Below the pieces are notes generated by a model, which searched no databases, was not told the DNA's origin, and worked only from the letters and a program-made list of their open reading frames with translations. DNA of 51,295 nucleotides from an uncultured Phocaeicola sp. (GTDB lineage Bacteria > Bacteroidota > Bacteroidia > Bacteroidales > Bacteroidaceae), in the NCBI GenBank assembly GCA_944321015.1, contig CALUJS010000019.1, positions 1 to 51,295 of the forward strand, written 5' to 3'. Each line of letters begins with the position of its first letter. The first letter of the stretch is position 1. Shown piece by piece: positions 1-8,968 of the stretch. The position numbers were made by a program, and so were the translations under genes.

Positions 1-102
1 AACTCAATTTCATGACTCCGGCCGAGTGCTTTTTCAAAAATATTTCGTAATGTTGCACTTGCTGGTTGACTCTGCCCGAATCAAAGCAAGTAAGCGCAAG
101 TG

Positions 103-145
103 AAAAAAATGTGGTAAGCCGGTGTACGGCGTATCACATTTTTTT
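103..145 (+). terminator. Hairpin terminator upstream of the first gene
   Basis: An 11-bp perfect inverted repeat (seven A then TGTG at 103-113; CACA then seven T at 135-145) encloses an inner GCCG/CGGC stem. The flanking A and T tracts mean it could work in both directions. It probably ends the transcript of a gene lying left of the window. Bases 1-102 hold no recognisable gene. Confidence 0.6.
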
Positions 146-187
146 GTTCCTTTATCGCCCGAAAGTTTAAACCTAATAAAAATAGTC

Positions 188-1345
188 ATGAAAAGATTAT
201 TCAGTTACCTGATGGGAGGTTGCTTGCTGGCCGCTTGCGCAGGCACTCCGACAGATGAAATCAGCGGCGAATTGACGGGTTTGGAGACCGACACCCTGCT
301 CGTGCAGTCGTTCCCCTTCATGGGGGCCACGGAGCGCGACGTGAAGACCGACACGGTGGTGGCCACAGGCGGCAAGTTCGCCTTCAACGTGGGCGACTCG
401 GTGCCCAAGCAAGTGTATATCTACCCCAAACCCTCGATGCAACCCGGCCCCGACGGACGGATGCCTATGGTGCGCACGATGCCCGTGCGCCTCGTGCTCG
501 TGCCCGGCTCGCCGGTGATGGTGAAGGGCACGGTGGATGACTATGTGCTCAGCGGCTCGCCCGTGTATGACGACTATGAGGCGGCCAATGCCCTGCTGGC
601 CGACTACGAGGCACAGGCCGACTCCATCATGAAGATGTGCATGGAGATGCAGAAGAACGGCGTGTCGCGCGACTCCATCAGCATTGCCTACGAGCCGATG
701 GAAGGCATCGAGAAGGCAATGGAAGACGCGCGTGCCGGCTACGTGCGCCAAAACTCCGGCAAGGACGCCGCGTTGCTTGTGCTGACCGAGGTGAGAGACC
801 CGAAGACGGCGCACGAGTTGCTTGAAAGCCTGACCGAACCCGTGCGCACCGGCGCGCTCTACACTCTTTACGACTTCCTGAAGGCGAACAACGACAAGAC
901 GCTTGCCCGTCTGGAGGCTAAGGAGAAAATCAAGGAAGGCGCCGAGGCTCCCGACTTCACGCTGAAGGACATCAACGGCAAGGATTTCACCCTGTCCTCT
1001 CTGCGTGGCAGCAAATACGTGGTGCTCGACTTCTGGGGAAGCTGGTGCGGCTGGTGCATCAAAGGTATGCCCGACATGAAGAAATACTATGATAAGTATA
1101 AGAGCAAACTCGAAATAGTCGGCGTGGACTGCAATGACACCGAGGAGGCCTGGAAAGCTGCCGTGAAGAAGCACGAACTGCCTTGGTTGCACGTGCGCAA
1201 CGAGGGCAACCCCGACGTGCCCGTGCTCTATGGCATCGAGGGCTACCCGACCAAAATCGTGCTCGACAAGGAAGGTAAGATTGCCAAGGTGATTGTGGGC
1301 GAAGATCCTGCGTTCTACACCTATCTGGACTCGCTGATGAAGTAA
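188..1345 (+). CDS. TlpA/DUF4369-type thioredoxin-like lipoprotein, copy 1
   Basis: Predicted 385-residue envelope lipoprotein. The start at 188 gives a short signal peptide with lipobox LLAAC (Cys17); an upstream in-frame ATG at 122 would bury it. An N-terminal DUF4369-like beta region (about 20-130) and a helical middle are followed by a thioredoxin fold (about 250-385) whose active site is CGWC (Cys287-Cys290) instead of CGPC. Proteins of this type act as anchored thiol-disulfide reductases; the substrate is unknown. The next gene is a paralogue: the first 27 residues and the thioredoxin domain are almost the same, while the middle is strongly diverged. It is probably transcribed alone, since a hairpin terminator follows directly. 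Confidence 0.9.
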   Translation: MKRLFSYLMGGCLLAACAGTPTDEISGELTGLETDTLLVQSFPFMGATERDVKTDTVVATGGKFAFNVGDSVPKQVYIYPKPSMQPGPDGRMPMVRTMPVRLVLVPGSPVMVKGTVDDYVLSGSPVYDDYEAANALLADYEAQADSIMKMCMEMQKNGVSRDSISIAYEPMEGIEKAMEDARAGYVRQNSGKDAALLVLTEVRDPKTAHELLESLTEPVRTGALYTLYDFLKANNDKTLARLEAKEKIKEGAEAPDFTLKDINGKDFTLSSLRGSKYVVLDFWGSWCGWCIKGMPDMKKYYDKYKSKLEIVGVDCNDTEEAWKAAVKKHELPWLHVRNEGNPDVPVLYGIEGYPTKIVLDKEGKIAKVIVGEDPAFYTYLDSLMK

Positions 1346-1375
1346 TCTTTGGCATACTGATTGCCCAATCATATC

Positions 1376-1423
1376 AAGGCGCAAAGGCGATGGAAACGTT
1401 TCCGGCCTTTGTGCCTTTTTTAT
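1376..1423 (+). terminator. Rho-independent terminator after redox lipoprotein copy 1
   Basis: Stem arms 1376-1388 and 1405-1417 pair at 12 of 13 positions and are followed by a T run. The stem shares the CAAAGG/CCTTTG core with the terminator of the next gene, so the terminator seems to have been duplicated with the gene. Confidence 0.8.
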
Positions 1424-1628
1424 TTCCACGGGGAAGGTTGAGACATTCTTCCATAACCTTAAACCCTTAATCGGCCATTGGACTGCATTCGGTACATTAC
1501 TGCTCCGGGGCAAAGCTCCTTGGGACAATATTGAGAGAGAACCGAAAAAAGTGACAGGTAAATAGTTGGCCTATCGCTTTTTTTTGTTCCTTTACACGCG
1601 AAATATTGCTAAAACCTAAAAAATAATT

Positions 1629-2780
1629 ATGAAAAAGTTATTTAGTTACGTAATGGGAGGTTGCTTGCTGGCCGCTTGTGCAGGCACTCCGACAGATGAG
1701 ATAAGCGGTGTGTTAACCGATATGCCGACCGATTCGTTGGTAGTGTATTCTTATCCGGCTGATGCCAAGGACAACAGCCAGACCAAGATTGACACCGTCG
1801 TAATGCAGCAGGGCAAGTTCGCACTCAATGTGGGCGACAGCGTGGTCAAGCAGATTGCCATCCGTCCGATATGGACTCCGAAGCCCGATGCCGACGGACG
1901 CATTCCGGCCACACCGATGCGCATGTTGACTTTCCCGTTGTTCCCCGACATGCCGGTGGTTGTGAAAGGTTCGGTCAGAAGCTATACCTTGAGCGGTGCT
2001 CCCGTGTATGAGGACTACAGCAACTATCTGTCACAATTGCATGCCCAAAGCTTGCAGCTGGATTCGTTGACAAGAGTTACCGTCGAACTGCAGCGCAGCG
2101 GTCTGCGTGATTCGTTCATGACGGTTTTCAAACAGGCACATGAAATCCAGAAAAACATCCAGAAGATGAGCGCCGATTACGTCCGTCAGAATCCCGATAA
2201 AGATGCCGCAGCCGTGGTATTGGCCGAAATACGCGACATTGAGCTCGTGAAAGAAGTAATCAACAACATTGGCGAGTCGGTGCGCACGGGTGTTGCGGCC
2301 TCTTTCTATCAGTCGGTGAAGGAAAGCTATGACAAGACGATGGCCCGTGAAGCGGCTAAGGAGAAAATCAAGGAAGGCGCCGAGGCTCCCGACTTCACGT
2401 TGAAGGACATCAACGGCAAGGATTTCACTCTTTCCTCGCTGCGTGGCAAGTATGTCGTGCTCGACTTCTGGGGCAGCTGGTGCGGATGGTGCATCAAGGG
2501 TATGCCCGAGATGAAGAAATACTACGAGAAGTATAAGAGCAAAATGGAAATCGTGGGCATCGATTGCAACGACACCGAAGACGCTTGGAAAGCTGCCGTC
2601 GAGAAACACGAGCTGCCTTGGACACACGTGCGCAACGAAGGCGATCCCGACGTGAGCGTGATGTATGCCATCGAAGGCTATCCCACGAAAATCGTGCTCG
2701 ACAAAGAGGGCAAGATTGCCAAGATTGTTGTGGGCGAGTCTCCCGAATTCTATACCTATCTTGATTCGGTGATGAAATAA
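1629..2780 (+). CDS. TlpA/DUF4369-type thioredoxin-like lipoprotein, copy 2
   Basis: 383-residue paralogue of the preceding gene, same layout: lipobox LLAAC (Cys17), DUF4369-like N-terminal region, variable middle (about 30-240), thioredoxin domain with CGWC at 285-288. Near-identity with copy 1 at DNA level is confined to the signal peptide segment and to the segment around the start of the thioredoxin domain; the middle has drifted far. The region just before the start (a T-run followed by GTTCCTTTA) is also shared with copy 1, so the leader was duplicated too. Predicted role is envelope thiol-disulfide reduction, with the variable region perhaps choosing partners (inference). Confidence 0.9.
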   Translation: MKKLFSYVMGGCLLAACAGTPTDEISGVLTDMPTDSLVVYSYPADAKDNSQTKIDTVVMQQGKFALNVGDSVVKQIAIRPIWTPKPDADGRIPATPMRMLTFPLFPDMPVVVKGSVRSYTLSGAPVYEDYSNYLSQLHAQSLQLDSLTRVTVELQRSGLRDSFMTVFKQAHEIQKNIQKMSADYVRQNPDKDAAAVVLAEIRDIELVKEVINNIGESVRTGVAASFYQSVKESYDKTMAREAAKEKIKEGAEAPDFTLKDINGKDFTLSSLRGKYVVLDFWGSWCGWCIKGMPEMKKYYEKYKSKMEIVGIDCNDTEDAWKAAVEKHELPWTHVRNEGDPDVSVMYAIEGYPTKIVLDKEGKIAKIVVGESPEFYTYLDSVMK

Positions 2781-2806
2781 TCGTCTTGTTGAGACTGATT
2801 TGGGTT

Positions 2807-2856
2807 AAAAAAGGCACAAAGGCCGGGGAATATTCCCATGACCTTTGTGCCTTTTC
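2807..2856. terminator. Bidirectional terminator between convergent genes
   Basis: GGCACAAAGG pairs with CCTTTGTGCC around an inner GGGAATATTCCC palindrome, with A tract on the left and T tract on the right. It serves the redox lipoprotein (+) and the converging barrel gene (-). Confidence 0.8.
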
Positions 2857-2882
2857 TGTTTTGTCGGCAGAGCGGGGAAACG

Positions 2883-3488
2883 CTAGAATCTGTATCCCAC
2901 GAAAAGCCCGATTTTGCAGATGGGGAGCCACTCGCCGCTGCCGTTGAGGCCCACGTAGCGCGTGCCGTCGTTGTTGAAGCCCTCGTATCTGGAGTTTTGG
3001 TATCCGGTTCCCCAATTGGCCTCGATTGACCAGTGGCGGCCGATGCAGAACGTGTAGCCCACACTGAGCGCGAACATCATGTTGTGGCCTACCTGATACT
3101 GATTGTGATGCTGGTCGCCATAGCCGGGCAGCAGATTCTTGGCCAGGCGATACACGCCCCATCCCACACTTGGCCCGGCGTAAAAGCCGTGAAACGCTTC
3201 CCGTGGGTAATAGCGGAACTCGCCGAACGTGGCGCCCAGCGTGATGGGCTTGTTGGTGCCCGGGAAGCCGTGCGGATAGAACATGCCGATGCCTTCCAAC
3301 TGCACCGTCCCCCGGTCAGTCACCTTGAATTCCACGGCGGGGTTTACAATGCCGATAAGTGCCAATCCGTTGATTTTTACATTGATTCGTGTTTCTTTTT
3401 CCGTTTCCGGAACTTCTTGGTCGTGTGCATGGGCGGGGCAAAGGCTCAGGCTCCATGCCATCAATCCGAGTAGGGCAATCTTTTTCAT
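2883..3488 (-). CDS. Small outer-membrane beta-barrel protein, DUF3575-like
   Basis: The start is set at 3488, giving 201 residues with a clear signal peptide (MKKIALLGL... ending near AHA, about residue 21). The longer frame to 3698 would translate the upstream repeat array and extend beyond the likely promoter, so I reject it. The mature protein has alternating aromatic and hydrophobic strands, many Gly and Tyr residues and a terminal Phe (GLFVGYRF), as in small outer-membrane barrels. The opening 'INGLALIGIVNPAVEF' resembles DUF3575 proteins. Function unknown; no catalytic motif is visible. Confidence 0.75.
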   Translation of the reverse strand: MKKIALLGLMAWSLSLCPAHAHDQEVPETEKETRINVKINGLALIGIVNPAVEFKVTDRGTVQLEGIGMFYPHGFPGTNKPITLGATFGEFRYYPREAFHGFYAGPSVGWGVYRLAKNLLPGYGDQHHNQYQVGHNMMFALSVGYTFCIGRHWSIEANWGTGYQNSRYEGFNNDGTRYVGLNGSGEWLPICKIGLFVGYRF

Positions 3489-3578
3489 GCTCTTGAGTCG
3501 TTTGTTGGTGTTGTAAGAAAATAGAAAAGTGAATGGATTTGCCTTGTCCGGCCGGATACTCCTTCGGGCAAAGGCGCG

Positions 3579-3586
3579 CAAAGTTA
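3579..3586 (-). promoter_or_regulatory. -7 box of the barrel gene
   Basis: TAACTTTG on the minus strand followed by C, a match to the Bacteroidetes -7 consensus TAnnTTTG. It lies about 90 bases before the start codon at 3488 and about 45 bases from the edge of the 22-bp repeat array. Confidence 0.6.
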
Positions 3587-3629
3587 CGTATTTTTTCCTT
3601 TTCTCAATATTTCTTTGCCTCACCACCGC

Positions 3630-3761
3630 GTATTTCCCTTCGTTTTCCCGCCATATTGCCGCTCGTAAGCGTGCATATTTCCGCTCGCGTCCCGGCATAT
3701 GTGCGCTCGCGAGCGTGCATATGGCTGCTTACGGCCGGGTATATTGTTGCTTGTCCCCTTG
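3630..3761 (+). repeat. 22-bp CATATG repeat array A (about 6 units)
   Basis: Boxes start at 3630 (GTATTT), 3652 (CATATT), 3674 (CATATT), 3696 (CATATG), 3718 (CATATG) and 3740 (TATATT), exactly 22 bases apart. The bases between boxes resemble CCGCTCGCGTCCCG. The end units are the most decayed. The 3696 unit contains a perfect 12-bp palindrome, CGCTCGCGAGCG. The array fills most of the 462-base gap between the divergent barrel gene and ffh; the rest of the gap holds their promoters. Confidence 0.85.
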
Positions 3762-3871
3762 TTCCTTTTTATTGTGGTTTATTCTTTATTTCCTGAGGTC
3801 TCATCGGATATAAAAATGGTACTTCTCAGAGAAATACGCCGCAAGGCATGAGCGGATTATGAACTTTTTTG

Positions 3872-3879
3872 TACTTTTG
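3872..3879 (+). promoter_or_regulatory. -7 box of ffh
   Basis: TACTTTTG followed by C, about 72 bases before the ffh start. Confidence 0.6.
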
Positions 3880-3950
3880 CAAACCTGAAGGAAGGCTCCG
3901 GTCAAGAATGCAAACGAAGTAATAAACCAAACAAGCAATATAAGACATCT

Positions 3951-5297
3951 ATGTTCGATAATTTGAGTGAACGGCTGGAACGGTCGTTTAAAATCCTGAA
4001 GGGTGAGGGTAAAATCACCGAAATCAATGTAGCCGAAACGCTGAAAGACGTGCGCCGCGCTTTGTTGGATGCCGACGTGAACTATAAAGTGGCCAAGACG
4101 TTTACCGACACGGTGAAGGAGAAAGCGCTGGGTCAGAACGTACTTACCGCCGTGAAGCCCAGTCAGCTGCTCGTGAAAATCGTGCACGACGAACTGACCA
4201 CATTGATGGGAGGCGACACGGCCGAAATCAACCTCAAGAGCCGTCCGGCCGTCATCCTGATGTCCGGTCTGCAAGGTTCCGGTAAGACGACGTTCTCCGG
4301 CAAGCTGGCACTGATGTTGAAAAACAAGAAAAACCGCAAGCCGTTGCTCGTGGCCTGCGACGTCTATCGTCCCGCCGCCATCGAGCAGCTCACCGTGTTG
4401 GGCGGACAAATCGAGGTGCCGGTATATAGTGAGCTGGAAAGCAAAAATCCGGTGGAGATTGCCCTGCACGCCATTCAGGAAGCCAAGGCCAAAGGCTACG
4501 ACACCGTGATTGTCGACACCGCCGGACGTCTGGCCATCGACGAGCAGATGATGAACGAGATTGCCGCCATCAAGCAAGCCATTGAGCCGGACGAAACCTT
4601 GTTCGTGGTCGATGCCATGACGGGACAGGACGCCGTGAACACGGCGCGCGAGTTCAACGACCGCCTCGATTTCGACGGCGTGGTGCTGACCAAACTCGAC
4701 GGCGATACCCGTGGCGGAGCGGCCCTCTCCATCCGCACCGTGGTCAACAAGCCGATTAAGTTCATCGGAACGGGCGAGAAGCTCGAAGCCGTCGACCTGT
4801 TCCACCCCGCGCGTATGGCGGACCGCATCCTCGGCATGGGCGACATCGTGTCGTTGGTGGAGCGTGCGCAGGAACAATATGACGAGGCCGAGGCCAAACG
4901 CCTGCAGAAGAAGATAGAGAAGAACCAGTTTGACTTCAACGACTTTCTGGCACAAATCCAGCAAATCAAGAAGATGGGTAATCTGAAGGAGTTGGCATCC
5001 ATGATTCCCGGCGTGGGCAAGGCCATCAAGGACATCGACATCGACGACAATGCCTTCAAGAGCATCGAGGCCATCATCTATTCCATGACGCCGAAAGAGC
5101 GTACGCATCCCGAAATATTGAACAACTCCCGTCGCCAGCGCATAGCCAAGGGCAGCGGCACGAGCCTGCAGGAGGTGAACCGCCTGTTGAAGCAATTCGA
5201 TCAGACGCGCAAGATGATGAAGATGGTCACCGGCAGCAAGATGGGCAAGATGATGGGACGTATGCCGAAGATGCCGGGCATGCCGAAAATGAAATAA
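3951..5297 (+). CDS. ffh: Signal recognition particle protein Ffh
   Basis: 448 residues, the normal length. Ffh is the GTPase of the signal recognition particle: with 4.5S RNA and the FtsY receptor it delivers membrane proteins co-translationally to the Sec translocon. The N-terminal helical bundle is followed by the G domain with P-loop GLQGSGKT (about 106-113), DTAGRL (about 188) and TKLDGDTRGG. The C-terminal M domain ends in a methionine-rich tail (MMKMVTGSKMGKMMGRMPK), which binds signal sequences and RNA. No SRP RNA gene is seen beside it. The redox lipoprotein gene starts 31 bases downstream and may be co-transcribed. Confidence 0.98.
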   Translation: MFDNLSERLERSFKILKGEGKITEINVAETLKDVRRALLDADVNYKVAKTFTDTVKEKALGQNVLTAVKPSQLLVKIVHDELTTLMGGDTAEINLKSRPAVILMSGLQGSGKTTFSGKLALMLKNKKNRKPLLVACDVYRPAAIEQLTVLGGQIEVPVYSELESKNPVEIALHAIQEAKAKGYDTVIVDTAGRLAIDEQMMNEIAAIKQAIEPDETLFVVDAMTGQDAVNTAREFNDRLDFDGVVLTKLDGDTRGGAALSIRTVVNKPIKFIGTGEKLEAVDLFHPARMADRILGMGDIVSLVERAQEQYDEAEAKRLQKKIEKNQFDFNDFLAQIQQIKKMGNLKELASMIPGVGKAIKDIDIDDNAFKSIEAIIYSMTPKERTHPEILNNSRRQRIAKGSGTSLQEVNRLLKQFDQTRKMMKMVTGSKMGKMMGRMPKMPGMPKMK

Positions 5298-5328
5298 AGG
5301 AAATACCTTAATTAAAGAATAAAGTCGT

Positions 5329-6429
5329 ATGAGAAACAACGTTTTTTATGTTGTCGGCGTTCTGTTGGCGGGGCTGCTGGGAATGAGTGCATGCACTTCC
5401 GGCGGAAATGCGCCGGCCTACACGGTGGAGGGCGTGGTGAGCGACTCTTCCGCCAATGGAAGGACCATCTACATAACGCGCTATGACGACAACAAGCGCT
5501 TGGACAGTACCGTTGTCCGGGACAATCGTTTCGTTTTCACCGGAACGGTCGACACGGCCTCCTTGTGCCTTATTGATGTGACGGATGACGAGGTGGGCAA
5601 CCTGATTTTGGAAGCCGGAAACATCACCGTTGACCTGAAGAATTACAGCCGGGCTTCGGGCACGCCGCTCAATGACGAGCTGGCCCGTTATTCGAGGAGC
5701 GTGGACAGCCTTCACCAAGGGGTTGAGGGCAAATATGCAGAGTATCAGGAGCAATATAAGGATCCGGAGGAGCTGGGCAAGCAGTGGAGAATCTTCATGC
5801 AGGAGCAGCAGGCCAAGCAGCGTGAATTGGGCCGGGCCCTCTTTGCGAAACACAGTGATGACCCCGTGGGTTACTATCTGCTGTCCTCTTCGTTCCCCAA
5901 CACCATGTCGCCCGATGAGCAAAAAGCATTGTTCCTCAGTGTCGGCCCCAACCTGAAATCGACTCGCTTCGTGCAGGAACAGCTGGCAAAGTTTGAAGGC
6001 TTGGAGAATACGGCCGAAGGCAAACCCTATGTGGACGTCAAGGGCAAAGACGTGGAAGGCAAGGACGTAGCCCTGTCCGACTTTGTGGGCAAGGGCAACT
6101 ATGTGCTCGTGGACTTCTGGGCCAGCTGGTGCGGACCGTGCAAGGGCGAGATTCCCAACCTGGCCAAGCTGCACAAGGCTTACAAGGACAAAGGGTTGAC
6201 CGTGGTGGGCATCTTCGTGTGGGACAAGGAGGAAAACTTCGCCAAGGCCGTGGAGGATGAAGGCATCACGTGGGCACAGATATTCGACACCGAAGACCGG
6301 GCAGCCGCTCTTTATGGCATTGATGGCATTCCCCAAATCATGCTCATCGCGCCCGACGGCACCATCGCGAAGCGCAACCTGCGCGGAGAATATATGATTA
6401 AGACAGTAGAAAACACTTTAAAGAAATAA
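5329..6429 (+). CDS. TlpA-like thioredoxin-family lipoprotein with DUF4369-like N-terminus
   Basis: 366 residues. A signal peptide ends in lipobox MSAC (Cys22); the N-terminal part (about 28-130) resembles the DUF4369 beta domain, a charged helical linker follows, and residues about 230-366 form a TlpA/AhpC-TSA thioredoxin fold with the standard WCGPC site (Cys268-Cys271). Predicted anchored thiol-disulfide oxidoreductase facing the periplasm. It differs from the tandem pair at 0.2-2.8 kb, which carry CGWC. It lies between ffh and folD, and folD starts 5 bases after its stop, so the latter two are probably co-transcribed. Confidence 0.92.
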   Translation: MRNNVFYVVGVLLAGLLGMSACTSGGNAPAYTVEGVVSDSSANGRTIYITRYDDNKRLDSTVVRDNRFVFTGTVDTASLCLIDVTDDEVGNLILEAGNITVDLKNYSRASGTPLNDELARYSRSVDSLHQGVEGKYAEYQEQYKDPEELGKQWRIFMQEQQAKQRELGRALFAKHSDDPVGYYLLSSSFPNTMSPDEQKALFLSVGPNLKSTRFVQEQLAKFEGLENTAEGKPYVDVKGKDVEGKDVALSDFVGKGNYVLVDFWASWCGPCKGEIPNLAKLHKAYKDKGLTVVGIFVWDKEENFAKAVEDEGITWAQIFDTEDRAAALYGIDGIPQIMLIAPDGTIAKRNLRGEYMIKTVENTLKK

Positions 6430-6434
6430 ACGAC

Positions 6435-7319
6435 ATGACATTAATCGACGGAAAAGCCATCTCGGCACAAGTCAAACAAGAGATAGCGGCCGAAGTGGCA
6501 CAGATTGTGGCTGCCGGAGGCAAACGCCCTCATTTGGCCGCCATTCTGGTGGGCCACGACGGCGGCAGCGAGACATACGTGGCCAACAAAGTGAAAGCCT
6601 GCGAAGAGTGCGGATTCAAGTCCACGCTGATTCGCTATGAGTCCGATGTGACCGAAGAAGAACTGCTGGCCAAGGTGAACGAACTCAATGCCGATGCCGA
6701 CGTGGACGGATTCATCGTGCAATTGCCTTTGCCCAAGCACATTTCCGAGCAGAAGGTCATCGAGACGATAGACTACCGCAAGGACGTGGACGGTTTCCAT
6801 CCCATCAATGTGGGTCGTCTCTCCATCGGGCTTCCCTGCTATGTGTCGGCCACTCCGAACGGCATCCTCGAGCTGCTGAAGCGTTACAACATCGAGACAT
6901 CGGGCAAAAAGTGCGTCATTCTGGGCCGCAGCAACATCGTGGGCAAGCCGATGGCCGTGCTCATGATGCAGAAAGCCTATCCGGGCGATGCCACGGTGAC
7001 CGTTTGCCACAGCCGTTCACGGGACTTGGTGAAGGAATGCCGCGAGGCCGACATTATCATTGCCGCAATCGGCCAGCCCAATTTCGTGAAGGCCGACATG
7101 GTGAAGGAAGGCGCCGTCGTCATCGACGTGGGTACGACCCGCGTGCCCGACGCCACCCGCAAGTCCGGCTTCAAGCTCACGGGCGACGTGAAGTTCGATG
7201 AGGTGGCGCCCAAGTGTTCGTTCATCACCCCCGTTCCCGGCGGCGTAGGTCCGATGACCATCGTGTCGCTGATGAAAAACACGCTGCTGGCCGGCAAGAA
7301 AGCCGTGTACAACGATTGA
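6435..7319 (+). CDS. folD: Bifunctional methylenetetrahydrofolate dehydrogenase/cyclohydrolase FolD
   Basis: 294 residues, full length. FolD interconverts 5,10-methylene-THF, 5,10-methenyl-THF and 10-formyl-THF in the cytosol, feeding purine synthesis and formyl-methionine. Visible signatures are [16 protein letters not shown] with the catalytic lysine, [18 protein letters not shown] and the Rossmann segment [11 protein letters not shown], ending with [11 protein letters not shown]. It follows the lipoprotein gene by 5 bases and has a strong hairpin terminator downstream. Confidence 0.98.
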   Translation: MTLIDGKAISAQVKQEIAAEVAQIVAAGGKRPHLAAILVGHDGGSETYVANKVKACEECGFKSTLIRYESDVTEEELLAKVNELNADADVDGFIVQLPLPKHISEQKVIETIDYRKDVDGFHPINVGRLSIGLPCYVSATPNGILELLKRYNIETSGKKCVILGRSNIVGKPMAVLMMQKAYPGDATVTVCHSRSRDLVKECREADIIIAAIGQPNFVKADMVKEGAVVIDVGTTRVPDATRKSGFKLTGDVKFDEVAPKCSFITPVPGGVGPMTIVSLMKNTLLAGKKAVYND

Positions 7320-7345
7320 AGCTTTGTAGTTGATCGATAGATCAG

Positions 7346-7391
7346 AGGCCGTGTCGAGGAGAGGTTGCATCTCCGCAGGCACGGCCTTTTT
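7346..7391 (+). terminator. Terminator after folD
   Basis: AGGCCGTG (7346-7353) pairs with CACGGCCT (7380-7387), with an inner GAGA/TCTC pairing, followed by a T run. Confidence 0.8.
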
Positions 7392-7435
7392 GCTTGGTAT
7401 CGTTGTGAGGAAAAGACTTGTCGTATTGAACGGCA

Positions 7436-7642
7436 CTACTCCTCGTGCTGGAAGGCATCTAGCATCTTGTTGATGTCGGCATCTGCCTGATAGAGCTTGT
7501 TTCGGCAGAAGTCGAGTAGTTCCTGAGCTTCTTTCAGGGCTTTGCTCAGCTGGTCGATGTTCAGCTCGTTGTTTTCGAGTTGTGCTGCAATTTGTTCCAA
7601 GCGCGTCATGGCTTTCTCGTAGGTCATGTTTTTTGCTGTCAT
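7436..7642 (-). CDS. xseB: Exodeoxyribonuclease VII small subunit XseB
   Basis: 68 residues, typical for XseB. The pattern 'MTYEKAMTRLEQIAAQLEN...ELNIDQLSKALKEAQELLDFCRNKL' matches the family, a short helical hairpin that coats the large subunit XseA. The complex degrades single-stranded DNA into oligonucleotides. In many bacteria xseB lies beside xseA; here it stands alone and no xseA is present in the window. A possible -7 box (TATCTTTA, minus strand) is at 7681-7688. Confidence 0.93.
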   Translation of the reverse strand: MTAKNMTYEKAMTRLEQIAAQLENNELNIDQLSKALKEAQELLDFCRNKLYQADADINKMLDAFQHEE

Positions 7643-7896
7643 ATTATATATAGGTGTAAGTTGGTTCTGTTTTGCGGGTGTAAAGATAGGGAAAGCAGCG
7701 CGATGAAGAAAGTTGCAACGCCATCAATCTTCGGGCAATTGGGGATTGATATATGGGGCGTGAAAGCCGTTTCACTTCTTCGGTCTGCATGTCCGAATTG
7801 TGGATGCTGACACTTTGTCAAGGCTGACCTGATGTGGAATTGCGGTTTCAGGCAAAATCTTTTCGGTATTTCTTTGTTTTATGCAATCTTTTCCTA

Positions 7897-7904
7897 TACA
7901 TTTG
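7897..7904 (+). promoter_or_regulatory. Promoter of ilvE
   Basis: TTTG at 7873-7876, 20 bases, then TACATTTG at 7897-7904: a complete Bacteroidetes -33/-7 promoter 29 bases ahead of the start codon. I see no riboswitch or attenuator in the 290-base gap before it. Confidence 0.7.
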
Positions 7905-7932
7905 CTGCAAGCAAATTCTTTAAACTCTAGAT

Positions 7933-8955
7933 ATGATGAAAGAAATAGATTGGGCAAATCTGTCCTTCGGCTATGTGAAGACAGATTACAACGTGCGCTG
8001 TTATTACCGCGACGGGAAATGGGGAGAAATCGAAGTGTGCTCGGAAGAGACGATAAACCTGCATATGGCGGCTACCTCGCTGCACTATGGCCAGGAGGCA
8101 TTCGAAGGCCTGAAGGCTTACCGCTGCAAGGACGGGAAAATCCGTATCTTCCGCATGGAGGCCAACGCCGAACGCCTGCAGAGCACTTGCCGTGGCATTC
8201 TGATGCCGGAGTTGTCCACGGAGCGTTTTTGCGAGATGGTAAAGAAAGTGGTGAAGCTGAACGAACGTTTCCTGCCGCCATATGAGAGCGGCGCTTCGCT
8301 CTACATCCGTCCGTTGCTCATCGGCACCAGTGCCCAGGTGGGCGTGCATCCGGCTACGGAATACCTGTTTGTTATTTTTGTAACGCCGGTTGGTCCGTAT
8401 TTCAAGGGCGGTTTTGCCACCAATCCCTACGTCATTATCCGCGAGTTCGACCGTGCGGCTCCGTTGGGCACCGGTACGTTCAAGGTGGGAGGCAACTACG
8501 CTGCCAGCCTGCGTGCCAACAAGATGGCGCACGACTTGGGCTATGCCTGCGAGTTCTACCTCGATGCGAAGGAGAAGAAGTACATGGACGAGTGTGGCGC
8601 TGCCAACTTCTTCGGCATCAAGAATAATACGTATGTCACTCCGTTGTCTTCTTCCATTCTGCCCTCCATCACCAACAAGAGCCTGATGCAGTTGGCCGAG
8701 GACATGGGCTTGAAGGTGGAGCGCCGCCCCATTCCGGAAGAAGAGCTGGCTACGTTTGAGGAGGCCGGAGCCTGCGGCACGGCAGCTGTCATCAGCCCGA
8801 TATCGCGCATTGACGACCTGGAGAACAAGAAGAGTTACGTAATCTCCAAGGACGGCAAGCCAGGCCCCATCAGCGAAAAGCTTTACCATAAGCTGCGCGC
8901 CATTCAGTACGGCGATGAGCCTGATGTGCATGGATGGGTGACCGTGCTCGACTGA
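7933..8955 (+). CDS. ilvE: Branched-chain amino acid aminotransferase IlvE
   Basis: 340 residues, the long eukaryote-like class IV aminotransferase. It moves amino groups between glutamate and the keto acids of valine, leucine and isoleucine, using PLP. The Schiff-base lysine is Lys184 in GTGTFKVGGNYAAS; YGQEAFEGLKAYR near the N-terminus and EAGACGTAAVISP near the C-terminus are family signatures. The second in-frame ATG lies directly after the first; I keep the upstream one (ATGATGAAAGAA). It has its own promoter, and a long inverted repeat lies between it and trmB. Confidence 0.96.
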   Translation: MMKEIDWANLSFGYVKTDYNVRCYYRDGKWGEIEVCSEETINLHMAATSLHYGQEAFEGLKAYRCKDGKIRIFRMEANAERLQSTCRGILMPELSTERFCEMVKKVVKLNERFLPPYESGASLYIRPLLIGTSAQVGVHPATEYLFVIFVTPVGPYFKGGFATNPYVIIREFDRAAPLGTGTFKVGGNYAASLRANKMAHDLGYACEFYLDAKEKKYMDECGAANFFGIKNNTYVTPLSSSILPSITNKSLMQLAEDMGLKVERRPIPEEELATFEEAGACGTAAVISPISRIDDLENKKSYVISKDGKPGPISEKLYHKLRAIQYGDEPDVHGWVTVLD

Positions 8956-8968
8956 CGGCTTCTGTGAA

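Noticed and set aside
3762..3950. 4.5S (SRP) RNA beside ffh
   Set aside because: No GGAAGCAGC-type loop or matching hairpin is present in the gap.
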